DNA from: Rhynchonema sp. JSB1_4
Taxonomy: Eukaryota > Nematoda > Chromadorea > Monhysterida > Xyalidae
DNA length: 64,000 bases
NCBI GenBank assembly: GCA_030248065.1
Contig: JASAMV010004006.1
Span: 1-64,000, forward strand
Reading direction: 5' to 3'
The notes under the pieces are model-generated. The model did not search any database and was not told the origin of the DNA. It saw nothing but the letters and a program-made list of their open reading frames with translations. Within the stretch, counting starts at the first letter, position 1, and each line of letters starts with the position of its first letter. A program made the translations under genes and the position numbers. Below are positions 13,020-32,834 of the stretch, one piece after another.

Positions 13020-13785
13020 CAATGGTGTAGCTGGGGGGGGGGGGAGTGGGGCCCCCCTAGGTACAGTAGGTAGGTTGCCGCCCCTCGCCTGGTACAGTAG
13101 GTAGGTTGCCGCCCCTCCCCTGGTACAGTAGGTAGGTTGCCGACTCACCTAACTTTTCACCCAAAACATTTATTTTTGGCCTAAAGTTGCATAAAATTAG
13201 CATATTTGCCTGCAAATAGGCGAAAAATCGCGCGCTGCGCGCGAAATTAGTGTTTTAGGCCACATTTTCTTCAGTATTTATACATAAAAAATTTCGGTTT
13301 CCAGATGACCCCCCCCCCAAGTGGTACGACCCCCCTAGCTTGGCTGGTACAGTAGGTAGGTTAGGTTGCCGCCCTGCATTTTGGGTGGTACAGTAGGTTG
13401 CCGCCCCGCCTGAATAGCTACACCACTGGTCAATGGTGTAGCTGGGGGGGGGAGTGGGGGGTCCCCCTGCTACACCACTGGTCAATGGTGTAGCTGGGGG
13501 GGGGGGGGAGTGGGGCCCCCCCTAGGTACAGTAGGTAGGTTGCCGCCCCTCCCCTGGTACAGTAGGTAGGTTGCCGCTCCACCTAACTTTTCACCCAAAA
13601 CATTCATTTTTGGCTTAAAATTGCATAAAATTAGCGCAAATAGGCGAAAAATCGCGCGCTGCGCGCGAAATTGGTGTTATGGTGTGTAGCCTAGCTCGGC
13701 TGGTACAGTAGGTAGGTTGCCGCCCCGCATTTTGGGTGGTACAGTAGGTTGCCGCCCCGCCTGGGTAGCTACACCACTGCCACTG
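13020..13785. mobile_element. Compound hAT-like element, three tandem units, 8-bp duplication
   Basis: The outer ends are CAATGGTGTAGCTGGGG and TACACCACTGCCACTG. A perfect 8-bp direct repeat, GTCAACCC, flanks the whole block (13012-13019 and 13786-13793), so it probably arose from one insertion. Inside are three units: 13020-13428, a 50-bp end-to-end miniature at 13431-13480, and 13483-13785. The word GGTACAGTAGGTAGGTTGCC is repeated inside both ends of the two larger units. Both larger cores contain TCGCGCGCTGCGCGCGA, an almost perfect palindrome. Confidence 0.8.
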
Positions 13786-15354
13786 GTCAACCCTGCAGTG
13801 GATCTTACGAACCTCACATTCACGGAATCATAAGTGGCCAGACCAAAGTCAAAAAACTATTGCGCGCATTGTTATGGTGTGTCTTGCATGCACTCGGTGT
13901 TATCATTTGATTAGACGTGACTGATGGGACACGAAAACAAGAAAAACACTGGAAAAATGGCCTCCAAAAATTTGTTACTAAAAATTGCCGTTTTTGTAGC
14001 AAAGCAATTGCTTCCAGCCGATTTTGAAATAAAAACCGGTCGACCCGCCAGGTACACTAATCGCCTCAATTTTTGCCTAAAAGCGGCATTTTTAGGCCTA
14101 AAATGGGCATTTTTAGGCCTGAAATGGGTGATTTTTCGGTCAATGATGTCAAAAGTCGCCAAAATACCCTTTTTATGGAGAATTTTTTCCAAAAAGGGGC
14201 AAAAATCGGTCAAAATTTCTACCTCAAAAAGTGACTTTTTCCTGAATTTGGGTCTTCCCCCCTTCCCCCCCCTAGGGAGGTACACTAACCGCCGCACGGA
14301 AAAAAGGGGTAGGTACAGTACAAGTACACTAACCGCCGCGCCGGACCAGGAACCACACTGCCTTGGAACCATCCCGGAGGGTGCCGTTGCAACCATCAAT
14401 TTATGGTTTTCATAAGCAAGGATGGGTATTTTTCGACCTCAAAACCCCCAAAAATCGCGCGAAGCGAACCTTCATATAATAGCTATTACTATTAGGCAAA
14501 TCGGCCGAGCTAGGGCAAGGGGAGGGCGAACAAAAATTTTTAAGTCTAAATATTGATGAAAATGTACTCTAAAACGCTCATTTCGCGCGATTTTTCGCCT
14601 GTTTGGAGTGAAAAATAGCGATTTTATACCATTTTGAGCCAAAAATAGCAACTTACTGTACCAGCCGCCGGGCGGCGACCTACCTACTGTATGTACCAAG
14701 ATGGAGCGTCAATCTCCTAACCTACTGTACCTAGGGGGACCCCCACCCCCTGCTGCACCATTGATTGGTATTGTCTATCTGACGACTTTTCGTGGAAAAC
14801 AATGAATTTTCAACCAAAAAAATAGGCTAAAAAATTGCAAAAATTATGACAAAATTGGGTTAAAATCTGAGCCAAAAATTCGGGCTGGGCCGGAGATTTC
14901 GGGGTTCGGGTCGAGCCGGGCTCGGGCTGGGCCGGGCCGATTGCGTGCGACCTCTGTCCAAAAACCATCAATTGAGGGAAAAATCTGTCCAAACACTGCC
15001 TCAACACAATTAGGATACACGGAGTTTCGCGTCAGTTGGATTCCAAATTCCAAATTTTATTTGCAAGCTCACGCAAAGACCTACAACGAGATCCGGAAAA
15101 CACCTGAAAAATAAACGAGTGTACGTAACACAATGATAATCATGAATGAACAAACGACAAAACGTACCAGAGAAATTTTAAACCAACCAAAAACAGCAAC
15201 GACAGGCGAAAATCAGTGATCAATGGCGCACACGAGATGAAAACAGGCGATAACAAAAACCAACGATTACCTGAAAGCAGCAACTCAGTGACTGAGAAGA
15301 TCAGTCAACGACGGCTGAGAATTTTGTTGAAATACGGCGAGAAACTACGTCTCG
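13786..15354. other. Repeat remnants, no gene
   Basis: From 14030 to 14359 is a partial hAT-like element: the word GGTACACTAACCGCC recurs at both sides and the right end reads CCAGGAACCACACTG, but no left end is clear. From 14640 to 14762 is another right end with the words CTACCTACTGTA, finishing TGCTGCACCATTG. From 14880 to 14960 is a GGGCCGGGC-rich fragment finishing GACCTCTG. The remainder, to 15354, shows nothing recognisable. Confidence 0.5.
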
Positions 15355-16297
15355 ACCACGTGAGTTTAGTTTAGATTTAAAGGCCGCAATTGAGGCAGCG
15401 GCAGTGTAGTTCCTGGTCCGGAGGGGGAGATAGCGGGCCCCCCGTTTTTTCGGAGGGGGAGATAGTGTACCCCCGAGGGGGGGGGAAGGGGGGGAAGACC
15501 CAAATTCGGGAAAAAGTCACTTTTTGAGGTAGAAAATTTGACCTATTTTTGCCCCTTTTTGGAAAAAATTCTTCATAAAAAGGGTATTTTAGCGACTTTT
15601 GAGAACATTGACCTGAAAATCACACATTTTAGGCCTAAAAATGCCCGTTTTAGGCCTAAAAATGGCCATTTTAGGCAAAAATTGGGGGAGATAGTGTACC
15701 CGGAGGGGGAGATAGGGGGATAGTGTACCACCCGAGGGGGAGATAGCGTACCCGAGGGGGGACCCCCCCTCCGCCCCCCCCAGGAACTACACTGGGCAGC
15801 GGAGACGACGTCCTCTGGGAGCCTGTTCCAGAGGTCCACAACGCGATAAGCCCAATACCCGGACAAGTCCGGACCCGCGCCATGAACTCGACACAAACTG
15901 TGGGAGTGCCCTCGGGTTGGGCGGTCGGTGTCACGCGGTGGAAAGAATGATTCCTTGGTTACCCCAGGTATGAGACCACGAACGACTTTGTACACGAGCA
16001 AAAGATCGTTCACGGTCCGGCGATAAATTAGGGGGTCCAAATTTAGTGCATGCAAACGCTGTTGGTAAGACAGTGTCTGCATGCCTGGTAAATAATAAGT
16101 GAACCTACGTTGAATTTTTTCAACGTTTTTAGCCAAAGTGACATTTTGAGGGGACCAAATAGACATGGAAAATTCCAGTAATGGACGAACATAGGCCAAG
16201 TAGAGTTTGCGGAGAAAGTCGCGATTACGACTGTGGAAGTTACGGCGGATGGTCTTTTCCATTCTACTGGCGTCGGCCACAATTTTCCACATTCCAT
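15355..16297 (-). mobile_element. Truncated LINE (non-LTR retrotransposon) 3' end, interrupted
   Basis: The minus strand from about 16297 to 15803 encodes the region after the reverse transcriptase core of CR1/Jockey-like LINEs: an RNF-x-SR-x-x-x-L-x-LY segment, then YVRPLLEFSMSIWSP, KIQRRFTYYLPGM, LSYQQRLHALNLDPL and WNRLPEDVVSA. The frame is broken by the 393-bp hAT-like insertion at 15402-15794. Beyond it the coding sense resumes (ASIAAFKSKL, at about 15401-15370), which is the usual C-terminal LINE motif. The 5' part and catalytic YADD region are absent, so the copy is dead. Confidence 0.85.
15402..15794. mobile_element. hAT-like MITE inserted in the LINE, 8-bp duplication
   Basis: Ends are CAGTGTAGTTCCTGG and CCAGGAACTACACTG, a perfect 15-bp inverted repeat. 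The flanks are a perfect 8-bp duplication, GGCAGCGG, at 15394-15401 and 15795-15802, and the LINE frame continues across the empty site. The word GGGGGAGATAGTGTACCC recurs inside both ends. The core has TTTTAGGCCTAAAA palindromes. There is no coding capacity. Confidence 0.9.
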
Positions 16298-16426
16298 TTG
16301 TGCGAAATTTAAATTAATTAAAATCTCCGCGGTCAGCGTACCAGAAAAAACGAGAATCTCTTTTTATTGATGTGCTTGTTGGGCCGATTTGGTAGGCTCA
16401 ATTTGGAAATGATGAGTTGAGTTGAT

Positions 16427-16700
16427 AAGAGGAGTTAAAAATCTTTGGAAAATCATCCACGCCTATAAAAGGCAGAAAACGGCGTTTTGAGGCCAGCCGC
16501 TTCAGATTACGTTTAAGCCCAAGCCTAAGAAGCCAAGGCGTAGGCCTATAGAGAAATAAATGAAGGCAAAAAAGCGAGCAAGAGCAAATTTAAAAAAAAG
16601 CCTAAGCCTAAGGCTAAGCTCAAGAAAACAAACAAAAATGATGGCTATGTTTTGACACCCCAACCCCGATTTAACTGTTATAAACACTATTTCTCATCAT
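16427..16700. repeat. Dispersed repeat with GCCTAA (TTAGGC-like) tract, copy 1
   Basis: The sequence from AAGAGGAGTTAAAAATC onward is nearly identical to 63831-64000. After about 90 bases it runs into irregular AAGCCTAAGCC units, that is GCCTAA or TTAGGC read on the other strand, at about 16515-16625. TTAGGC is the nematode telomere unit. Here the units are interrupted and sit inside a dispersed repeat. Confidence 0.7.
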
Positions 16701-16755
16701 TTTGTGCATGTATAAATCAGTTTTAACCATAAAAAGCAAAAAACAAAAAAATTCA

Positions 16756-16831
16756 CCGGCGCCGGCGGGACTCGAACCAGCGGTCCCGCAGGCACGAGTC
16801 CAACACCTTCACCGCTGAGCCAGCGAACCGA
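16756..16831 (-). repeat. tRNA-like sequence, probably a SINE head
   Basis: The minus strand reads like a tRNA, with GGCTCAGCGG in the D-arm region and GGTTCGAGTCCCGCC as a B-box and T-arm. The T stem has a mismatch and the anticodon stem does not pair well. It lies immediately between two repeats, so a tRNA-derived SINE or tRNA pseudogene is more likely than a working gene. Confidence 0.5.
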
Positions 16832-16859
16832 CACACACTCCCGTCTAGCCGCTGCTACT

Positions 16860-17223
16860 TATAGTGTTTCCTTTTTATGCAAGTCAAAGGAAACAAGCTA
16901 CCCCACGTTATAACTCAACTCCAGTTTGGGGTCGAGATTTCAGAAACCAATAAAGAGATTAAGAATGTGTCCTTGTTAATCCAAGCACGACACTCAGCAG
17001 CAAACATGGTGAAATGTTTCATTGACATGCTGGCAGCGCACACGCACAAAGCTCACAGCGAGCATGTGAAACATTGTTGTTGTTAGATTCCACAGGCAAA
17101 CGTTGACACGTTTTTGCCAGCTGCCCGATTGAATCGAAATTGTAATCTCGACCTCAACTAGAAGTTCAGTTATAACACGGGCCCGCGCGTTTCCTTGGAC
17201 CAAGAAAAACAGGAAACACTATA
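16860..17223. repeat. Fold-back element with long imperfect inverted repeats
   Basis: Ends are TATAGTGTTTCCT and AGGAAACACTATA. The inverted repeat continues inward, with GTTATAACTCAACT and GGTCGAGATTT facing their complements at 17135-17180. The flanks GTCTAGCCGCTGCT and GTCTAGCGCTGCTGCT resemble each other and may be remnants of a target duplication. No coding sequence is present. Confidence 0.6.
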
Positions 17224-17798
17224 TGTCTAGCGCTGCTGCTGTCTAATACACACGCGTGTATTAATTAATGCACACACAGCCAGCTGCGTGTAACGGTTAA
17301 ACCTGATGATCAAGGGCACCTGGATGATTTTCCAAAGATTTTTATCTCCTAATTGAGTTGATGAGTTGATGAAATCTCAAGATGAGTATGAAAGTATTTC
17401 AAAGTTGGGAAAATAAGCGTGAAAGCCCGATTTTTCACATGCGTGTGGATCCTTTCCTTACCGTCTCCTTTTCTGGCCATTCGAGGTCCTTCGTTTGAAT
17501 TCTATTGACGATACGACAGAATGTACGGTACTCGCTTTCTGACAACAACCCGACACCCAGACCCCATTTCACCGCTGCGTATAGGACAGTTGTTGACATG
17601 TCAACAAGTGTCTAGCTACAATTTGGAAGCACGTTCCTCACCCACCAGTGGCTACCACACCAGTGGCCGTGGCACTGTGGCAGGGAAGGAGTGTTCGTCG
17701 GGATACGAGCCCGCGGCGAATGTGAAAAAACGGTTAAAATGATTCGCACGACACTAACCGTGTTGAATTAAATCTTTTCGACCGCCTGGTAGTAAATT

Positions 17799-18455
17799 TC
17801 TAATTTCGCTGCCTCATGCATTTTTACAGACGCAGGGAAACTCCCGTTCGAAGTCGAGGCTGGCCACAAGCTCAACCCACAGTCAACAAGCCCCGTAAGG
17901 CTGCTAGACGCTTGTTGATCCAGTCAAACAGTATGCCAAAATCAGCGTTGTAATACATACTCGTTGACAGCTAAAGCCAAGGATTACACGCGTTATCAAC
18001 AACCATGCATTACAACGCTGCGTGTAGGATACTTGTTGACTGCAGAGACAAGCAAGACAAAAAATAAAAGCTGGCTGTGTTCTGTCCACGTGATCTGATT
18101 TCGTAGTGTGCTTTTCACTGACCTTGACAGAAGACCTTTATACATACAAGTAAAAAACTAACGGTAACACTCGCGCAAAAAGACTGAACTTTTGATCTCC
18201 GCAACTCTATAATACTTACGTTAATACAGCGAAACATTTGAGGTTCATATTTAGCAATTAGTTTAGGTCTGACCAAGAAAAAATGTACACTTGTCTTCAA
18301 ATTGGATGCAACACAAATCGGACGCGTGCGTGGGACAGCAACAACTCCTGCAGTATACTTCTAATTTCGCTGCCTCATGCATTTTTACAGACGCAGGGAA
18401 CTTCCCGTTCGAAGTCGAGGCAGGCAATAGGCTTAACACACAGTCAACAAGCCAC
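17799..18455. repeat. Direct repeat pair of about 95 bp
   Basis: About 95 bases starting CTAATTTCGCTGCCTCATGC occur at 17799-17892 and again at 18359-18455 with few changes. Between them, around 17900-18050, are short inverted repeats around TTGTTGAC and AGCGTTGTAAT. No gene is recognised in 17224-18582. Confidence 0.6.
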
Positions 18456-18582
18456 GCAGGTGGCTCGTGTGCGTTTCGAATGTTTCAGTCACACAAGCTG
18501 TGTGTGTCAGCTGCTGAACTTGAAACATCAATTGACAAGGCTGTGAGGAGACGCAGGTATAATATACACATAAAGTAAAACA

Positions 18583-18757
18583 ACGCCAACACGAGCCCGA
18601 TTTCGGAGCTGGCAAAGTGGTGAAACATTCATGACGTGGCTGCTGATTTGGGAAACGTTACACGTTGTGGCATACAACATGGAGCATGATGATTTTCTCT
18701 TTCTTGGCGTTTTGCAAGTTCACCACCTCCGAAATCGGGCTCGTGTTGGCGTAGTTT
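18583..18757. repeat. Inverted repeat hairpin
   Basis: The left arm at about 18583-18628 contains GCCAACACGAGCCCGATTTC. The right arm at 18709-18757 contains its complement, GAAATCGGGCTCGTGTTGGC. About 80 bases separate the arms. It looks like a small palindromic MITE. Confidence 0.65.
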
Positions 18758-20059
18758 GCCTATACGCGTGCACGATCAACAACATGTCAACATAGTAAGA
18801 ATTTGACACAGTGCCAGATGCGTGAGGGTGAGACTACCTTTCTTTCTTTGTGCGATGGGTTGAAACATCAGTTGCATGGGACCTACCTGTTGGCACAAGC
18901 GGGTAGTGGAGAATGGAATACCAACCAAGTGAAATTTATCACCTCAAATCATCACAAGCTACAGCACTACCCGAATGCAACACACAAAGTGTGCAAGTTA
19001 CACTCCGGATCTTTTTTGGACCACTTTTTATGGCATGTAAATCATCAGCCTCATGCCCCTCTAATGTTTCGCCATATCAAAGGGGTCCTTTCGCGTTTCA
19101 AACCACCTTCAAACATTGCACGCATTTGAATATTGTTCAGGGCGATATTAAACTCTCACGCACCAAGTGTCCAATCTGCAGCACGCGACCAGGAGATGAG
19201 ATGCACTTCAAGAGGAACACCCGGGAACAAAATGTGCCGTGGACTAGCCCAATTTATACCTGTGCATTCAGGCAAACTGCCAGATCAAAAAGGTGTCAAG
19301 GCCAATGAATGTTTCGCGTGAACCTTGCAACACCGCTAACTATGGAACCAACTTGTAGTCACCACAACCAAGGTATACAGCGATGCCTCCGACACTTTTT
19401 TCCTAGTGTACAAAAATGGTCATATATCAGGAAATAAGCTGAATTGAGCCGCAAATATTGGTTGGCTTATCTAACTTACCAAGCACGTTAATTTGGCACC
19501 CAAAAGTTGAAAACTTTATTTTGCCTCAGGAATGGTCGATTTCCTCAGGCAAACCGTCTTGAAAAAAAGTTGCCCACTAAGCGTTGGATATTTGCGACTT
19601 TTCGACTCCCAAATCACCCAAAATTTGTCCAATTTACCTCCAAAACACAAAAAATTTCGCCAAGAGCGGCGTGCATCTCTGTTGATAGGTTGGTTTCTCA
19701 CTGATTGCGGCAATTTTTATGTTTAGATGCATAATGATTCCTCACTTATGCACACCTAATGCCAAAAAGGCACGTTTTGGTTCAGATTTAAGGAAGTCTA
19801 TGACTTGAGGTTCGAAAACTTTTTTTCAAAAAAACTTTTTTTCAAAAAAAATTGGAAATCTCTGGCCACTGGTGGTAAGGAATTCCAAATTGAGCCAACC
19901 AATCGGCCCAAGCACATCAATAACAAGAGATTCTCTTTTTCTCAGAGAAACGAACGCGGAGATAGAATTCACACAAACGGAATCCAATCCAACTATAGTG
20001 CCCAGTGGGTCAATAATATATATTTTTGAAAAAAAACGATTTTTTTCGGAAAAAGCCGT
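18758..20059. other. No gene recognised
   Basis: Open frames at 18803-19321 and 19505-20030 have no recognisable domain and no splice support. Around 19820-19860 there are runs of the type CTTTTTTTCAAAAAAA, similar to the words of the A/T-rich element at 36774-37188. Confidence 0.45.
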
Positions 20060-20486
20060 TTTCTCAAATAAATTACCGGTACCGTATTGTCGGAAATAGA
20101 ACCGGGGGTCTATTTTTTCACTGGGGTCATTTTGGGGGGATTTAATTTATGGGGGGTCGTGGTCGTCAATTATTGTGGGGTTATATTTTCATTTGGCCCC
20201 CCCGACGAAAAAAATCATTGTTAATAATGCCCATAAAATGGCTTGTTTTCGGTATTTTCTCACTTTAACAGCGGTGTTTAAAAAGCTGTACCGTAAAAAC
20301 CTGCCGTAAAACCTAAAATACAAAGGGGGCAGGGTAGTACTTGGGATCTATCGTCAACACTTATGGGCTAATCTATCTATCGTCAACAAATTCTGGGAAC
20401 AATCTATCTATCGTCAACACATTTCGAACCCAAAATTGACATTTTTGACTCAAAATGGATCAAAATCGGTATTTTTCACCCCAAAT

Positions 20487-21812
20487 CAGTGTTGGAGGTA
20501 CTCTGGAGGGGGGGATACCTACTGTACCGCGCTCGGAGAGGGGGGGATACCTACTGTACCAGAGCCGATGGCCTGGGGGGCAGAGATCGGAAACGGGCCG
20601 GGTAAAGTCGGCCCGGCCCGGCCCGGTCGGCGAAAAGTCCGGCCCGGCCCGGCCCGGCCCGGTGGAGGGCTGCAGGTCGGCCCGGCCCGGCCCGTTTTGG
20701 CTTGAGGTCGGCCCGGCCCGGCCCGGCCCGGTCAGCCAATTTTCAAGGGCTGAAAACTAAAAAAGTCCAAAAAGCTGAAAAAAATTCCAAAATTTTCTGC
20801 AGAATACTTGTTTTCACTGGTTGGTACAGCTGGGGGGAAGGGTAGGTAGGTAGATTGACGCGCCGTCCTGATGCAGTACGTAAGTCGCCACCCCGGTTGG
20901 TACAGTAGTGTAGTACACCGTAGGTATGGTATAATTTTTGGCTCAAAATGGTTTAAAATCGGTATTTTTCACTCCATATAGGCGAAAAATCGCGCTTGAC
21001 GCGCGAAATTAGCGCTTAAGAGTACATTCTCATCAATATGTAGACATAAAATTTTACATAAATTTTAAAATTTTACTACCACAGTAGGTAGGTTGATTGC
21101 AGGCAGGCTTTTTTTGGTGGTACAGCAGGAGTAGGTTGATTGCTGCAAAGCAAGGGCCTGGGTATGGGTAGCTACTGCTTCTTTCTTCAAAACGATGACT
21201 GAAAAGATCAAGAACTAGGAAATCTTATTGCGCGAAGCGCAAAAATTTTGAAAATTTTGGTTCAAAAAATGGTAATTTCGTTCAAATTTAGGCATACCGG
21301 GCCGGACCGGGCCGGGCTGCTCGGCCCGGCCCGGCCCGGTCCCCCCAAATCTCCGGCCCGGCCCGGCCCGGCCCGGTCGACCAACTCCAAAATCGCGGCC
21401 CGGCCCGGCCCGGCCGCCGGGCCGGGCCAGCCCGTTTCCGATCTCTGCTGGGGGGTTATGTACCTAGGGGGGGTTTGGGGGGGTTAGGTTTTGGGGTGAA
21501 AATTTTTAATGTGTCTATTATGTGTGGAATCGTGTGAAAACGTAGTATTTGCGCGCGTAGCGCGCGAATTTGGGGTAATTTGAGGTAAAAACCACTGATT
21601 TTACACTAATTTTGGCCATTTTGGTCAAAAATTGGCACTTTTGAGGCAAAATCGGGGGGATACCTACTGTACCGGGGTGAAAATCGGGGGGGATACCTAC
21701 TGTACCATGCCAAATATCGGGGAGGATACCTACTGTACCAGGCGAGGGGGATACCTACTGTACGGGGGGGGGGGGCCTACCCCCCCAACCCCCCCCCCCA
21801 CCTCCAACACTG
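20487..21812. mobile_element. hAT-like element, third layer
   Basis: Ends are CAGTGTTGGAGGT and ACCTCCAACACTG, a perfect 13-bp inverted repeat. The perfect 8-bp duplication CCCCAAAT lies at 20479-20486 and 21813-21820. The word GGGGGGATACCTACTGTACC recurs twice at the left (20512-20560) and four times at the right (21655-21760). A CGCGCGTAGCGCGCG palindrome lies near 21551. Confidence 0.88.
20581..21447. mobile_element. hAT-like element, fourth layer, GGCCCGG words
   Basis: Ends are CAGAGATCGGAAACGGGC and its complement GCCCGTTTCCGATCTCTG. The perfect 8-bp duplication CTGGGGGG lies at 20573-20580 and 21448-21455. Both ends carry dense GGCCCGGCCCGG words (20600-20735 and 21297-21428). Between them, at about 20815-21178, is a further G-run repeat with GTAGGTAGGTTGA-type words and a CGCG palindrome near 20985, probably a fifth insertion; its ends were not resolved. 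Confidence 0.85.
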
Positions 21813-22222
21813 CCCCAAATAGGCAAAAAATCGCGCGCTACGCGCGGATTTAGTACATCTAAGTACATTTTCATTAATATTTACACATTATTAATTACTT
21901 AGTACACTATACTATGCCTTGATTTTTGGCGACCCCCCCCCCCACCATCTATCTATCGTCAACAAGGGTCGACCCCCCAGATTTCGGACTTGGGTCATCT
22001 ATCTATCGTCAACACATTTCGGGTCCCAATCTATCTATCGTCAACACCCTGACCAAGTACTACACTGAAGGGGGCTGTATTTTTTCACTGACCCCTTTTA
22101 GGGGGGCTGTATTTTTGGGGGGCTCTATTTTAGGGAATACGGTAAATACCGTAAAAACGTAAAGAGAAGGGGGGCTCTATTAACTCACTGACCCCATTTT
22201 GGGGGAGCTCTATTCCGGGGGG

Positions 22223-22622
22223 CATAGTAGTGGCTGGGGGGGTTACCCCCCTCTCAGTACTTACCTACCACAAAACCCGAGGGGGGGGTTGGGGGGGTTG
22301 AGTACTTACCTCTCACAACTCCAAAAATCATACCTCTCACAAGCAATTTTATACCTTTTTAAGGCAAAAATCGGTGTTTTTCGACCTTATTTTCCCAAAA
22401 ATCGCGCGCTCCGCGCGCAAACCCACCCATAATACCTATTTTTAGGCGATTTTCGGCGAAAATTTGGAAAAAGTACTATTTTTACCTCATTTTTTGGCCA
22501 AAATTGTATCACAAAAACGGTGTTTTTTCGCGTTTTTGGGTGACCAAAATCATACCTCTCACGCTTCCGGTCCCAACCCCGCATCATACTTACCTCCCAC
22601 ACATGGGCCTGCCACTACACTG
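22223..22622. mobile_element. hAT-like element in the outer layer, 8-bp duplication
   Basis: Ends are CATAGTAGTGGCTGG and CCTGCCACTACACTG. The perfect 8-bp duplication CCGGGGGG lies at 22215-22222 and 22623-22630, and splits a GGGGGGC-CTCTATT word of the outer element. Its own words are of the type ACTTACCTCTCACAA, repeated at both ends. The core has CGCGCGCTCCGCGCG near 22402. Confidence 0.85.
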
Positions 22623-22879
22623 CCGGGGGGCCTCTATTATGAAAAAATTGTTCCCAGAAATACCGTATTCCCTAAAATAGAGCCCCCAAAAATAAGAGCC
22701 CCCGGGGTGGCCGGCCCGACAAGGCCCGACAACATCGAATTTCAATAAAAAATCGTGATTTTTTAGGCAAAATTTGCCAAAATTTCTCACGATTCTGCAA
22801 ATCAGTACCGACTTCCATGATTATCAGGTATTTTTAAACAAGCAAAACAGTAATTTTTGCACCAAAAAATTGCTTCAAA

Positions 22880-23350
22880 ATGTCATCAGAAAAAGTCGCG
22901 CCGAAAAAATCGGGCCGGGCCAGGCCGACTTTTTTCCAGGTCGGGCCGGGCCGGGTCGGACTTCCCGGCCCGAACGGCCGGGCCGAGCCGGGCCGGACTT
23001 CCCGGCCCTGGACCTCGTCGGGCCGGGCCGGGCCGAGGTAACCCGGCCCGATTCCCACCTCTACCCCCGAGCCCCCCGACCAGTAACATCCCGACAGAAC
23101 TGTTGGGCCGGGCCCACCCCAGGGCCTCGTCGGGCCGAGCCGGGCCGAGGTAACCCGGCCCGATTCCCACCTTTGGTGCATACCTACACTCTGCGCGAAG
23201 CGCGATTTTTTGTAGATTTTCGGTCCACAACGCTGGTTTTAGCTCGAAATTTGAGGAATTCGGGCCCGGCCCGAACCTCCAAATCTCCGCCCCGGCCCGA
23301 GCCAAAAGTCCGAAATCCCGGCCGGCCCGATCCTAATTTCTGTTTTAGAC
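22880..23350. mobile_element. GGCCGGGCC-word element remnant
   Basis: Dense GGGCCGGGCC and GTCGGACTTCCCGGCCC words appear at 22910-23035 and 23100-23165, and again at 23265-23330. ACCCGGCCCGATTCCCACCT occurs twice (23041 and 23152). A GCGCGAAGCGCG core is at 23203. This looks like overlapping copies of the word-type elements; ends are not clear. The open frames through it are only translations of the repeat. Confidence 0.55.
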
Positions 23351-23893
23351 CAAAAAACACATTTTTCTACGAGAAATAAATTACCGGTAATTTTTTCCGT
23401 AATTTATTTTTAAAATTTATCTGGCTTTGGAAAAAACGGTTCTTTTCCGTTTTTACTGACGATCCGATTAACAGTCCCTGATAGTTTTTCCAAAGGTAAC
23501 AAGCGGCTAAAAAAGTAAGATTTTTACGCGCGCTTGGCGCGCTTGTGGTCAGTCCCTGTCTGGTTGTGTGGTCCAGGATAACAGTTGTGTTGTGTTGTTT
23601 GTGTCTAGTGTTTGTGTGGACAACCAGGTTGTGTCCAATATGCTACCACGACAACTGTTTGTCAAATTCAATGGAAAAAAATGGTGCAGTAATCATTTCC
23701 GCCTTTCACAGTGGGTGCCTGTTACTGTGGATTTGTATGACAGAAGGTTCAGGCGACAAAGCCACCAGAAAGACGAAAATTGGAAGTTTTTTTGCCAGAT
23801 TATGCTGACTGCTGCTTGGAACTTCATCACGCCATTTCTGCTCCTTGCCTTCGCTAGGTTTTCATGTTCAAGCAGGGCAAACGAAATTGAAAG
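23351..23893. other. Upstream region of VPS8, no gene recognised
   Basis: Open frames over 23545-24092 have no recognisable domain. The stretch probably contains the VPS8 promoter. A CGCGCGCTTGGCGCGC palindrome lies near 23526. Confidence 0.4.

Positions 23894-32834
<8,941 letters not shown>

Larger units (their letters stand above)
20330..22067. mobile_element. hAT-like element, second layer
   Basis: Starts CAGGGTAGTACTTGG and ends CCAAGTACTACACTG, an inverted repeat with one mismatch. A direct repeat AAGGGGG flanks it (20323-20329 and 22068-22074), followed by a shared C. The word ATCTATCTATCGTCAACA occurs about three times at each end (20350-20425 and 21953-22050) and not in between. The middle is occupied by the element at 20487-21812. 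Confidence 0.82.
20060..22720. mobile_element. Nested hAT-like elements, outermost layer
   Basis: The outer layer is recognised by the word GGGGGCTCTATTTTT with CACTGACCCC. It appears at the left near 20105-20140 and at the right at 22070-22220 and 22620-22700. CGGTATTTACCGT-like palindromic words occur at both sides. Its exact ends were not found. It contains the elements at 20330-22067 and 22223-22622, each inserted in a copy of its G-run word. Confidence 0.55.

Noticed and set aside
15573..16292. A host gene of 239 residues
   Set aside because: The first two thirds are the tail of a LINE and the rest is a hAT-like insertion read through.
20330..22067. A CRISPR-like array, because short words recur at intervals
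   Set aside because: The genome is animal, spacing is irregular, and the words sit symmetrically inside transposon ends with target duplications.
20455..23379. Open reading frames rich in Gly, Pro, Ala and Arg
   Set aside because: They are translations of GGCCCGG word repeats inside transposons.
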